Positions 42,469 to 53,509 of a DNA stretch of 64,000 nucleotides are shown piece by piece (the first letter of the stretch is position 1; the number at the start of each line of letters is the position of its first letter). Below the pieces are notes generated by a model, which was given only the letters and a program-made list of their open reading frames with translations, ran no database searches and was not told where the DNA came from. The DNA is from Pyrenophora tritici-repentis (lineage: Eukaryota > Ascomycota > Dothideomycetes > Pleosporales > Pleosporaceae). The translations under genes and the position numbers were made by a program. The stretch lies in assembly GCF_003171515.1 (NCBI RefSeq), contig NC_089392.1:2914001-2978000 (forward strand), in the 5' to 3' direction.

Positions 42469-44551
42469 ATGCAAGTTCCCAACATGCTTGCTGAAACCCG
42501 GGTTGCTGGTACACGCTTCCCTGAGGTCGAACAGCTCATAGCGGGCCGACACCACGACGCCATGCAGTCGCCTCCCGACTATGACATGATGGCTCAGCGA
42601 GAAGACTCTGGCATCATGGATGTATATCCGAGTACCGAGACGGGCTCGGCGCATGGCTCCTTGTCGCCCTCTAAGCAGATGCCCAAGAAGCACGTCAGCT
42701 TCGAGCTACTGCTACCCCAATCGCCAGCCCACAAGGCTCGTTTACCGATGCGAGTTGATATCTACCCCCATGATACGACAGACTCCATCATTACCACAGT
42801 CAAGAACTTCTACGGTCTGTACGAGCGCCGAGGCGTCATCTTTGAGGACCGCCATGGCAATACGCTCATCGCGCGCTTCGAGAACTTCGAACACGGCATG
42901 ACTATCTATGTTCGCGTCTCTCCAGAGAGTATGGACGCCGAAGACTACTCTCCTGATCCCAGACAGCAGACCATCTCGCCCCGTCGCCCTCGACTTCATC
43001 TTGATGAGGCCTTCCAGATGCTCCCGCCCCACCATCATCAGCAAGCGGGCTCCAGATCAGGATCCCGTCATGCGCGCCAAAGTCACTCACCTCAACCAGG
43101 TCGTGGCCGAAGAAGCGTCTCCGCCAGTAAGCGTATGCGCACTTCTGCAAAGAGTCGCGCAAACAGCTCGCATGGAAGCTTCGCCAATGGTGACGACTAC
43201 AGCGATAGCGAAGGCGAGCATGGCTCTGTGACCAGCTCGCGTCGCTCAAGGAAAGAGCCCCTTGCAAGTGCTGAAATCAGCGTTGACAACATCGTTGAAG
43301 GCGGCCGCCGAAAGCGAGCCAAATTTGACAGCTCGGTAAGTACCTACAGAGGGCATGTATCGTACAATAGTCTGACACCCGTTCCTTCCACAGGAGCTGC
43401 CTCTGTTCGTACCACCTCAAGTTCCTATGACTGCTTCCTTGTCGTCCGTGTCTCCTCAACGGCGTATCAGCGGCAATACCGCTGGTTCTCCATACTCTGC
43501 CAATCAGCAGACTTTCTCATACTCGCATCCACTGCCTTCGCCGCAGAGTTTTGGCCAGGGAGAAAGCTCCTACCTCCAAGGACTCGTCACACCCTACTCT
43601 GCGTCTAGCAGCCAGGCACAGGGATACAAGTCACGCGCTCGAGGCTCAGGACAACACGCCCATTATCGCTATTCCGGTAGCGGTGGAGCTCTGCCCACAC
43701 CCGATACCACTCTTGCGAGTATTAGCGTCATCTCTGACGAAGACGTTGCCCGCCAGCTTATGCGCTTGGGTGATGCCTCCAACTTCTCCAATCATCGTAC
43801 TTCCACTTCCACGCTTGACGATGCCTTCAGCGGAAAGGCCGATGCAGCGTCATCCAGTGATGAGAGCGCTGATGGCAGTGACGATGACAATGAACTTCCC
43901 CCTCTTCCATACATGGCTCGTACAATGCACGACCACACTCGTGTTTACGACGGGGCCGAGAGCAGTGGGGAGGATTATGAGGATGATCGGGACGGATCCT
44001 TCAAGGGCGCCAGTGACGAGATGATGCCCGATGAGCACAACAACTATCGTGTACAGTCTGGCGTCATCAAAGCTCGTTCCGTGTCGAGCAAGTCTGGCAA
44101 GCATGGCAAGCCTCGCGCAGTCTCGAAGAGCAAGAGCAAGGTCAATGGCACCAGCAAAACACCAATGTCGCCCTCTTCTCTTCCGTCACAATCAAGGAAG
44201 GCATCTAATGCATCATTGAACTTCCAACACCAGCTCGGTGTCGATGAGGAAGACCTTTCCAGCAAGCCTCGTTGCCAACGCTGCCGTAAGAGCAAAAAGG
44301 GCTGCGACCGTCAACGACCCTGCCAGCGTTGCAAAGATGCCGGTATCAGCGCCGACGGGTGCGTAAGCGAGGACGAAGGTAACGGTAGAAAAGGCCGTTA
44401 CGGACGCCACATGGGTGTCTCAGTCAAGAAGAACTCAACATCGTCAGCGACGTCAATGGCTCCTCCCCCAATGTACGAATACAACATGCCGATGGACGGT
44501 GCACACTCGATGAGCATGTCCCTGGACAAAAGCAAGAAACGCAAGAGGTAG
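42469..44551 (+). CDS. putative regulator with C-terminal Zn2Cys6 cluster and N-terminal ubiquitin/PB1-like fold
   Basis: Two exons, 42469-43335 and 43394-44551, give 674 residues. The start is uncertain: ATGs at 42469, 42484 and 42562 are in frame, and 42562 (MQSPPDYDMM) is the shortest model. About residues 65-145 hold a compact block (RVDIYPHDTTDSIITTVKNF, RGVIFEDRHGNTLIARFENF, GMTIYVRV) that resembles a PB1 or ubiquitin-like fold. A long disordered region with basic and acidic runs follows. A Zn2Cys6 cluster sits near the C-terminus, with cysteines at 583, 586, 593, 599, 602 and 612 in the long model; it is followed by basic residues and ends KSKKRKR, a likely nuclear signal. Zn2Cys6 clusters are usually N-terminal, so this layout is unusual. 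I do not recognise a named ortholog. Confidence 0.82.
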
Positions 44552-45663
44552 GGAGATGTGTTGCGAAGACAATCACGTTGGGGTGTTGGATCGGAGCGAT
44601 GTCGGCTTGGCTTGGTTGCTTCTGCTCATCCCGTATCTCCCTGCACATTCATTTTGGACATTACTGTTAGTCGCATGCCTCTCCTCTCTGGAGTCTTGGA
44701 TAGCGAAGCTCCGCGTTGCTTTGGCGCCTTCTTGTCCCGCTCCTTGGCGAGGGCGGTAAAAGTGTTTTTTCGCGCTTTATTTCTAGCAGTACGCACCAAG
44801 GAAGCGAAGCGAAATTTGAGATTGTCACGGTGTTATAGGATAAGACCGGGCTGGGCTGGTTGAGAGGCATGGGTTCCTAGGGGGCAACGGCTGGGTTAGA
44901 GGTTCTGGGTGTTGGAAGACGGGTTTGGGTCATCCATGCTGTCCGCTTTGGCGAGCGTTTTCATATGTTCACTCCTTTACGACTTCGGTTGGCACTGTAG
45001 CGAAATCTAGTCGACGATATTCAATGATTAGCTTATTAGAACAAGGCGGTCTCTGATGTGACAGGAGTGACGTTCAACCCACTTATGTCATCTGTATGTA
45101 CATGTGCGGCACGACCCCCTGCGCCGGTGAGGATTTGGTAACGGTTGCACAACATTGGTGTGATTTTGAAACGCCACAATCACACCAAGCTCCCACAGAT
45201 GCATGATGCAACAAATCACTGCACTATTGATATCATTTCGATTTTCTACATAAACGGCTCCAATCTTCCAACAGGCCCGCACTACAGTATTGGTCCCAGA
45301 ACACTGTCAGGCTATTTTGAGACGAGAGCCCCAAGCTTAAGTCGGCAGGAACGGGCTCGAAGTGGGGCGGGGTGGCTGACAGGGATCGGCGCGAACCAAG
45401 CTGGCCTTAGAGGCTGTGCTGCCTGCAAGCAATTATCCCTCGCAGTAAGGCGTACGACGCTTTCGCTCGTAAGACGCAGCCTCGTCACCTCGTTGTCTGC
45501 TCCGCCCATCTACTCGCCCTGTCGCCGGCTTCTCTCTTCTTCACTACCAGGCGAGGGGAGGTTGCGTGACGACTATTGCCATTGGGAGCCGATTACCTCC
45601 TTATCAGCCACAGCTGACCTCTCGGTGCCCCGACCGCCGATCCCCCCACTGAACGCGAGCGCG
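44552..45663. other. intergenic, no gene seen
   Basis: This stretch holds the 3' flank of the Zn-cluster gene and the upstream region of the Cyk3-like gene. An open frame continues upstream of the Cyk3-like start to 45145, but its sequence is not protein-like and the region is more likely a leader. Confidence 0.45.
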
Positions 45664-47823
45664 ATGGCCGAGGGCTCCATCAAGTCCAGGATTGCAGCCC
45701 TCAATCTCGAGGAAGTTCACACGCCTGTACCTGGTACAAAGCCAATCTACAGCTATGACGCTGCTACTTCCAAGAAGAAGCCACCCCCGCCCCCACCCAG
45801 TGCGCGCCCACCTGCCTACTCGCGCCAAACCGTAAACAACCCACCAGTGCTCAGTAATGCTCCTACATCAGCGCGACAATTGGGGAACCAGCCCATGATT
45901 GGGAATGAAAGCCCGCAACCAGTCGCAAAGGTTTCTCCGGCACTGCCTCCCCGTCCACCTCCCCGCACTTCCGGTACACCCAAACCGTCACCCGCGCTGC
46001 CTCCGCGCAAAGCCTCAGAAACGAGTGTGCGCCGGCGCGAGTCTTCTGAGTCTATATCCACGGTCGCGTCGGGAATCTCAACACTCTCCCTAGGCTCTGC
46101 GAAGACCAATGGCACCTACCACAGCAATGGCAGTACGGGCACACTGTACCAGGTCAGGGCTCCTGCCTTCGATCCTGCTAAATTGCCTCCTCTGCCGCCA
46201 AAGAGAGCGCCTGAGGGGGAAAGGAAGAGCAGCGCGACGTTGAATGCCATGAAGAGTAAACGGGACTATGTACCTGCCCAGGCCCTTCCCCCAAAGCTCA
46301 ACACGCCGAGTAAGCATTCAATTTACACAGAGAGCTGGTCCAAAGAACTTGACTGATGTGCACTATGTACAGACCTTCCAGCGCGACCGTCGTTGCCTCT
46401 TAGACAGTCTACCGTTTGCGAGCAATCACCTCGGCCTGTACCCGCCCTACCACAGAGACAGTCTTCAAATGAGACATCACAAAAAAGTAGGACAATCGCC
46501 CCACCACCACCGCGACGCTCAGCGTTGGAGATGGGCTTCGGTAATAAAGCACCTTCCCCTCCTCCGGTACCCTCAACCCGGCCCCCAGCAATTACATCAG
46601 ACTCTGTGCCGACTCCTGGAGCACCACCACCCGTTCCACGCTCATCCAGACCCAATCTCGAAGCCATCATGGCCTCCAAGCCCAAGCCGGGTGCCGTTGC
46701 GAGCTGTCTCAAATGCCGAGACTTCTCAGGCCCAGATAATCATGCCGCCCAATTCCCGCGTACTCAACTTCCATCTTCGGATGTAGGTTGGCTTGCTCAC
46801 CAGCTTTGCGCCCCATTTACATCTCCAACAGACAAGGCAAGGGCCATCTTCACTTGGCTACACCACAATGTTGATTACGATGCTCACTCGTTCTTCAATG
46901 GCACTGTTTCGCCTACTACTCCAGAGAAGACCATTGCCTCGGGTCTTGCAGTATGCGAGGGATATGCCGGCCTATTCGCTGCTTTGGCTCTGAAAGCCGG
47001 CCTGGAGGCTATGGTTTGCTCTGGTGCCTGCAAGGGCTATGGCTATGCCCCACTCGAGCCCGGACAGCCCGTGCCACCCTATCAATCGACCCACGCTTGG
47101 AATGCCGTCAAGATTGACAACGGAGAGTGGAAGCTTGTTGATCCCTGTTGGGGAGCTGGGCATCTGGGGTGTCAGATGCGAGGCGAAGGGTATGTCATAC
47201 CGGTTCTGCCGTTTCCTCTTAGCTTCAGTTCTTTACTAACTTTATTTAGATACATACGGTCCTTTAACCCGAGCCAGTTTATCATGGACAACAACGAGTT
47301 TGGGTTAAAACATTTCCCTGGGGAGGCATCCCACCAGTTCCGTACTGACGGGCGTATCGTCTCATATGAGGAGTTTATGCGGGATGATCAAGGTGGGCGT
47401 GTACATGTCTTCGGCGATGCATTCAAGGAACACGGTATAGGCGAGCGAACCTTTGAGCCATCACAAGCACAGATCAAGGTAAATGATCCATACGCGCCCG
47501 CGGTGGTCCGTTTCCAATTCTCAACCATCTGTCCGCACTGGGATAACGCCCGTCACGGCAAGGGTCCGCCCTATCTTATGCTCCTGAGTATTGCTGGAAG
47601 AGATGGTCGCAAGCCAGACTACGTACCTTTCAACACTGACGGACACACGTGGTGGCTTGACGTAGCTCGAAATGAGCTTGGTGCACCCGGCCAAAAGATT
47701 GGACTTAATGCAGTCACGGTTTTCAATGGCAAGGACGCTCGGGGCATGAGCGTTAGCACTTGGAACAACAAGACAGCCTACTCATGCAACTTTGGCTGCG
47801 TGGCGTCGTGGGAGCTTGTCTGA
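45664..47823 (+). CDS. Cyk3-like transglutaminase-fold cytokinesis protein
   Basis: Three exons, 45664-46309, 46373-47189 and 47250-47823, give 678 residues. The start is MAEGSIKSRIAALNLEEVH. The N-terminal ~340 residues are disordered, with many Pro-rich motifs (KKKPPPPPPS, LPPRPPPR, LPPLPPKR) that can bind SH3 domains. From about residue 345 a transglutaminase-like domain follows: WLAHQLCAPF, ARAIFTWLHHNVDYD, then the triad positions Cys410 (AVCEGYAGL), His456 (STHAWNAVK) and Asp472 (LVDPCWGAGH). The C-terminal part (RYIRSFNPSQF-like and NAVTVFNGKD) resembles Cyk3 and its relatives, which act at the division septum. Yeast Cyk3 is thought to be catalytically inactive; here all three triad residues appear present. 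No SH3 domain is seen, unlike yeast Cyk3, so orthology is uncertain. Confidence 0.82.
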
Positions 47824-48414
47824 GACCCATAGTCGTCAGTCTCAGCTCATGGACGAAAACTTTGTTCAATGGCTCGAACCGCGTCCACAACATACAGGCT
47901 TCAGGTTTTGAGTGCGGAGCCTTGAATGACATTGACGTCGGTAAATTTATCAATTCATATACCCTGGTTTTTGGTTCATGTTTGGCAGTTTGTATAGGCT
48001 TGTTGTAGTTAATTAAGTTTCTATGTAACGTGGGAGTTTACCAATACATAAACGCAGCACAAATGTATCACAGCATGTGAAGATATGCAGCCTTACATCA
48101 GCAGCCGTTAGTGGCTGATCTGTGGCTGAATCCTGGTGCCTTAGCTCGATCCGCGAAATAGTGCACCCAGGTCGTGAGGTAGGAACAGGGTTCGCGCGCA
48201 CGCACTCGCACCCTCGTCCTACTTGTCCAACATTCGTCCGACCCAAGTCGCCTTTCCCTACGAGCACAATTTACCCAGGCCGTACTTTTCATCTCTACTT
48301 GTCAAATCCGCCACATATTGGCCGCTCCGTCCTCTGGGAACTTTCACTCTCGCGTTGCAAGGTCCCCGCCCGTCGCAGGGCCTGGGGAAGCATCGCTCGC
48401 TCTCCTTCGCAAAC
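47824..48414. other. intergenic upstream of EDC3, no gene seen
   Basis: This interval of about 590 bases has the 3' flank of the Cyk3-like gene and the EDC3 promoter. The last 200 bases are pyrimidine-rich, as in a fungal 5' leader. Confidence 0.45.
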
Positions 48415-50944
48415 ATGGCGACGGGATTTGTGGGCCTCTCAGTCGCGGTGACGCTACAGAATCCCCAGGGAGCTGTTTTGGTGGGCGTAGTCAGTGGTGT
48501 TGACCCGCAGACGTCTACTCTGACGCTTCAAGATGGTATGTTGCTCGGTCTTGTATTTTCCAGTCCAGCTCATTTCGAGCTTGAGGCAACATCTCACCAT
48601 GTAGTGCCGAGGTATACGAGCATGTTTTGACCGACTATCACCATGTACTAATAGACTTTTAGTCTTCTTCCCGAGTTCTGGCCACCGTTTGGCTTCGTAT
48701 AAAGTAGAGGGGCATATGATTGCGGACATCAAGGTCAACACCCCTGCGCCTGCTCCTCCCCAGCCTGCTTCGTACTCTCAATATGCGCAATCACATGCGC
48801 AGCAAAACCCACAAAACATTGGCCAGCCAATGCCGCACATGGTCAATCAACCGTCGTCAATCCCGCACGCTCACCAAACCTCACGTCAAACCGTCCCCCA
48901 ACCAGCTCAAGCTGCACCCTTCGTCGATCCTGCCATACTCAGCATGGGAAAACGTACATCCAGGGCTTCCTCTCTCATCCAGCCCGTGGCTGCAGCACCG
49001 CAAGAAGCTCCCGCCACGCCTATTAAGCCTATGACTGCTGCGAGCGCCGCCACTGTATCGAATAAGAAGCATCACAATATCCGAAAGCCAAGTGCGGCTA
49101 CGCTAGAAGGACCCTTTTCGTCGCTGGATATTGCGGATGCTGAGGAGGCAGATACTGAGGCAAAGACTGCTCAAGCTATGGCTCGCAGGGTGAGCATCAA
49201 TACGACTAGAACTGGTAAGCCTATGGATGATTCAAGTCCACAAAAGAACGACGACGCTGGCAAAAAGACTCGGAGAGGGGGCAAGTCTCGTAAGAAGGAA
49301 CTTGCCGCTCAAGAGAGGAAGAACGGATTGGGCCCAGATACCAGCAGGAAAGGGTACGTGCGATTCTTAGATATGGGACAGGCAGAACGAAAGTATGTTC
49401 CACAGAAGCTAACTGATAATAGCAAAGGTAATGGTTGGAGGAATACCCCCATGCTACAGGCTGCCGAGCAACCAGAGACTAGGACACCTGGTGTTATTGG
49501 CGGACGGGTCGGCCTTGCAGCAGCAAACGCCTCGAACCGCAAAACGAAACGGCAGCAGGCTCTTGAGGCAACCAACGGCTGGGCTACAGAAGACGCAACC
49601 GATATCCAGGAACTCCCCGAGTTCGACTTCCAGAGCAACCTCTCCAAATTTGACAAGCGGACTGTGTTCAACCAAATTAGAAATGAGGATACGACTGCAG
49701 ATGAAGATAGACTTGTCAGCTTCAATCGCTTAGCCAGGCCTGGAACACACGGCGGGAAGAACCTACACCCTACAGAGAACGTATTGGACCGAAAGCTGAA
49801 AAGCACAACCAATACAAGCTCCGAAGAAGAGTCGGAATTTGGTAGTGGGCGCAACTCTAGACGAGCAATGTCAAGGGCTTCCGTTAAGAGAGCACCAACA
49901 AGGCAAGGCAGTGCTGTCGGTGTACAAGCAGACATGGACATGATGGGCTCTGGCGTGCTCCGTGCTAATCGCTCGTTTATCAACCGACCTTACGCATCTT
50001 CTCATGCGACTGGTAGTCCTAGGCCTGGACGTGTTGCTACGCCTCCCGACTCACCTCTTGAGTCCAGCTCAAAGGGCTGTCTACGTCTTATTTCGAATAA
50101 TCGCAAGTGTTTTGCCATCACCCCTGGTAGCATGCTGGCGGTCGAAGAGACCGCAGAGGTGGAGTTTGGGCTTACGGAAGATCTCATCGCAGAGAGTTCC
50201 GGCCGAGGTATCGCTGAAGTCGCACTGACTGCCATAAACCCTGGTGGCAGACGACTCGCTCGCGACAATCCCAATCCCAACCCTGTAATAGTTGTGCTGG
50301 CAGGCAATCACCGAGGAGGCGCGCGGGCCATAGCAGCAGCACGGCAGCTTGCTCAACGCGGCCCGAAAGTCATGGTCGCCCTTCTCGGCTTCGAGCGCAA
50401 CGCCGACTGGGACAAGGACATACGGCGACAAGTTGAGCTCTTCCGGAAATTCGGGGGTTCGGTGCGCGCCTGGAAAGAGACGGAAGAAGCTCTCAAGCGG
50501 CTCCAAGCACCACCCGAACTCATCATTGACGCTTTGTTAGGTCGTCACAAGGAGTTCGAAGCACTTGGTGATGGAGACCAGCGAGTGGTTCTAAGCATTG
50601 TAGGGTGGGCGAATAAGTCGCGTGCTGCCTGCCTCGCAGTCGAAACGCCATCAGGCTTAGGTGGCTTAACCGGCGAAGTCTCCATTCTTGAAGGCGAGCC
50701 GCTCGAAGTCCGCGCAAAGTACATTGTATGTCTCGGTGCGCCGCGAACAGGGCTTCTGAGAGCACTCCAGAATGGCGCCGGACGGGATCCTGAATGGAAC
50801 ATCTGGATCGTCGATATTGGGGTTAATAAACCCTGGCGCAGCGCTGGTATCAGTGGCGGCAAAGGCATCAAGTTCGGTGAGCAGTGGGTCGTTCAGGCGA
50901 GATTCGAAGAACCGCCTGCTCTTGTCGATGGCGGTCGCGCCTAG
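48415..50944 (+). CDS. EDC3: Edc3, enhancer of mRNA decapping
   Basis: Edc3 is a P-body scaffold that binds Dcp2 and the helicase Dhh1 and stimulates decapping. Two exons, 48415-48535 and 48663-50944, give 800 residues. The LSm domain (1-75) is split by the 127-bp intron at TLTLQD/VFFPSSGHRL and shows GFVGLSVAVTLQNPQGAVLV. After a Gln/Pro-rich linker, an FDF motif lies in ELPEFDFQSNLSKFDKRTVF with the following QIRNEDTT, the Dhh1-binding site. The C-terminus is the YjeF-N Rossmann-type domain, with VIVVLAGNHRGGARAIAAAR, IIDALLG and AVETPSGL, which dimerises Edc3. The order LSm-FDF-YjeF-N is diagnostic. It links functionally with LSM3 and UPF1 in the same window. Confidence 0.95.
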
Positions 50945-51717
50945 CACGTCGATACCGATGAGCCTCCCAAGTTGGGGCCCTGGAGCCAGAGCGACTGGAG
51001 AGCAGAGAGGCCTAAAACAGCCTCTTCACACTCTTCAAATCGCCTGAAGGTAAAGAAACTCCTTCAACAGGCTGTCCTCAAGAAACCCACCGGAGAACCA
51101 GTACATAGTTTTCTGGAGTGGATGTCGTTTCTTTGTTTGATTATTGTTATGCATTGCGTGGGCGTCTATAGGTAGGCAAGCGGATGGCTGGGAAATTCGT
51201 TGGGTTGCCTAGGTGGTAGGCTTCCCAATTTTGTTACGATGACTATGTCGGGATGAGATGGGATGGGGTTTTCATGGGCTTGTGGAATATGGATACCTCC
51301 AAAAGTAAAAGGATCATCTTCTGGCTGTTGGGTAAAGTTGAGATGGCAACTAGCTAGCTACTAGTTCAGCAATTGTAGCAATATATGCATTGGTATAAAA
51401 TGTCTTTCTCTTTCTCCTCCAGTTTCCAGTGGTACATGTATGTTTTCTCGCTATTCTAGGGGGTTTCAGTTACTCAATTAACTATTCCTATCTCATAGAG
51501 AGTCATTTATGATAATCAATCTCGCTTCCTCTAACCTTTCCCACGAGAAGATTAACATATCAAACCTCTTTCTGTTGCGCGACTTCATGTTCGCGCTTGC
51601 GGGATAGCGAACGACCTAGGTGGGCGGCTAGATTCGGAGCAACGAAAATGACAGAAGTCTATATATGTTGGTGGTAATCTCTATGTATCATAACATGCTC
51701 AAAACATGCTCAAAAAT
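50945..51717. other. convergent intergenic EDC3 / DUF1749 gene, no gene seen
   Basis: This stretch lies between two convergent 3' ends. It contains an 11-base direct tandem (CATGCTCAAAA twice, about 51695-51716) just before the hydrolase stop codon and AT-rich 3' UTR-like DNA. Confidence 0.45.
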
Positions 51718-52689
51718 TCAAAGCCTAGACCCAGCACTCTTCCACCCCCTCTCCTCCTCCAAACCAGCAACAAACCCACATACCCTCCTCACCAAATCTT
51801 CCACCACATCCTCTGGATCCCCGTCTAAATTATGATGTGCACCCTTTACCACACCACCATCCTCATCATCCACAACCCCACCTCCCTCGCGTATAATCCG
51901 CGTCCATCGCTTTAGCAAAGCCGCCCTATCCACCTTCTCCGGTACATACGGATCCAGCTCGCCTAACAAAAAGCACACGGGCGTCGTCGCCGGTATTCTC
52001 CCAAACGTGCTCGCAAAGTGTTCGTCTGAAAGGTCGCTGGAAAAGTAATCGTCATCGCCACCTTTCGCCAGTAGAGAATACGCTCGATACGCAGTCAACG
52101 GGCCACCCATTTCTTCCAGCACACGATTGCCCTCACGCGACAAAACCTCACTCCCCTTGCCTTTCTCCACAAACTCCCTCGTCTTGCTAATCGCATCCGC
52201 CAAATCCTGTTTCGCCTTTCCTTCTTTCCCGAAATCCTCCCATGCCTCACGGTCACTGACGCCACCCTGGAGTATCACGCCATCCAGGCTCTCCCGCTTA
52301 TCATAATCTTTGCCTACGAGGTACTCCATGATATCCTGACAGCCGGTTGAGTGGCCCATGACGACGACCTTTTTCCCTGGTCGGAGGTTCTTGAAGTACG
52401 AAACGCATTCGTTTAGTTCGCGGGCGTCGCGTGCGAGGGAACCTGTGCCCCAGCCTTTGTATGAGGAGGAGAGGAGGACTTCGGAGAGGGTCCATGTTGG
52501 GGGGAGGGATTTTGCGATTTGCGTGGGGTAGGGGACGGTGAGGAGGCCGTCGGTTAGGCCGCCGACCCAGAGGAGGGTATTTGGTATGGTGGTGGAGGAG
52601 GAGGAGGAGGAGGAGGAGGAGGGAGTGGGCGCGTGCTCGAATGCGATGCGACGTTTGGAGTACTTGTGGGCGATGCCTGGGTGTGCCAT
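51718..52689 (-). CDS. DUF1749-family alpha/beta hydrolase
   Basis: This single-exon gene gives 323 residues and belongs to a fungal and plant alpha/beta-hydrolase family (DUF1749, Pfam PF08538), related to esterases; the substrate is unknown. The core begins with NTLLWVGGLTDGLLTVPY, the oxyanion-side strand. The nucleophile elbow is GHSTGCQD (Ser), the acid is likely the Asp in LLGELDPYVP, and the His lies in GAHHNLDGD. A nine-residue poly-Ser tract near residue 25 is encoded by a TCC repeat. No signal peptide or membrane segment is seen, so it is probably cytosolic. Confidence 0.88.
   Translation of the reverse strand: MAHPGIAHKYSKRRIAFEHAPTPSSSSSSSSSTTIPNTLLWVGGLTDGLLTVPYPTQIAKSLPPTWTLSEVLLSSSYKGWGTGSLARDARELNECVSYFKNLRPGKKVVVMGHSTGCQDIMEYLVGKDYDKRESLDGVILQGGVSDREAWEDFGKEGKAKQDLADAISKTREFVEKGKGSEVLSREGNRVLEEMGGPLTAYRAYSLLAKGGDDDYFSSDLSDEHFASTFGRIPATTPVCFLLGELDPYVPEKVDRAALLKRWTRIIREGGGVVDDEDGGVVKGAHHNLDGDPEDVVEDLVRRVCGFVAGLEEERGWKSAGSRL
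52594..52620. repeat. (GGA)9 trinucleotide repeat
   Basis: Nine GGA units on the plus strand are TCC codons on the coding minus strand and encode nine serines near the N-terminus of the DUF1749 protein. The length may vary between strains. Confidence 0.9.
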
Positions 52690-53509
52690 TGTTGTGGTTA
52701 CTGTGTTGGGGGTGGGTGTTGGATAGTTGTGGGCATAAAAGGAGTTTACAAAGCTGTAGCGGAGGAATTATCAAGGAGTAATGACAGAGTAAGGAGAGGA
52801 TTGAAAAAAAAGCAGCTCGTGTTATGAAAGAGAGACGCGTTGCGTACTCAAGTGGGGCATTGGATGGTGGGGTAGCTCCTCCAACGCCAAAAAGTCTTCG
52901 TTCGTTCTATGCTTCGTGACTTTAAACGTGTCTAAGTTCGCTTAGTTGTGTACATGTAAGTTAGCGGCAAGTATTTCAGAGCAAAGCATACAATGGCACC
53001 ACACATGTTGAGAAATAATTTCCATAAATCTAGCAACAACTTTAGTATGATTTCAACTCTTGCGTAGTACATCGTCTCCAACGAGCCCCCATGGGATCAT
53101 GAAAGAGTGACAGGAATCAGATTCTCATCTCATCCTGAACATACCCGCACTGAAGCTACAGTGACCCCTTCTTGTATCGTCTCCCACACTCCCAGTATAG
53201 ACTAACATGGGGTGCGAGATTTACGGAGCCTGCATGCGCTGATATGCGAGCTGATTACTGGCATGAATCCATGCGACGGTGCCTGAAGAACAGTGACTAA
53301 TGCAAGTTACAGCATGGGATGGACCATTTATCGATATCGGTGCCAACGCACTGGCGGTCGCTTTCTCTGATCTTGTCGACCAGACATGCCGTAACCGGAC
53401 GGTTGATGGCGACGCATGTCTTGCTCGGTCGTACGGAAGAGAGTGGCTCGCAGCCAAAACGTGTAAATTACCAGTAGGACTTGTCCCTACGGTATTATGA
53501 AGCAAAGGA
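52690..53509. other. intergenic DUF1749 gene / UPF1, no gene seen
   Basis: This interval between two minus-strand genes holds the hydrolase promoter and the UPF1 3' UTR. A 122-codon ORF at 53221-53589 overlaps the UPF1 end and shows no family features. Confidence 0.45.

Noticed and set aside
42269..42541. Ser/Thr/Pro-rich ORF as first exon of the C-terminal Zn-cluster gene
   Set aside because: It is in a different frame and I found no junction that joins it convincingly. It remains possible that it is an upstream exon.
45145..45663. Extension of the Cyk3-like protein by 173 residues upstream
   Set aside because: The upstream frame is open but its sequence looks like translated leader DNA; MAEGSIKSRIAALNLE is a clear protein start.
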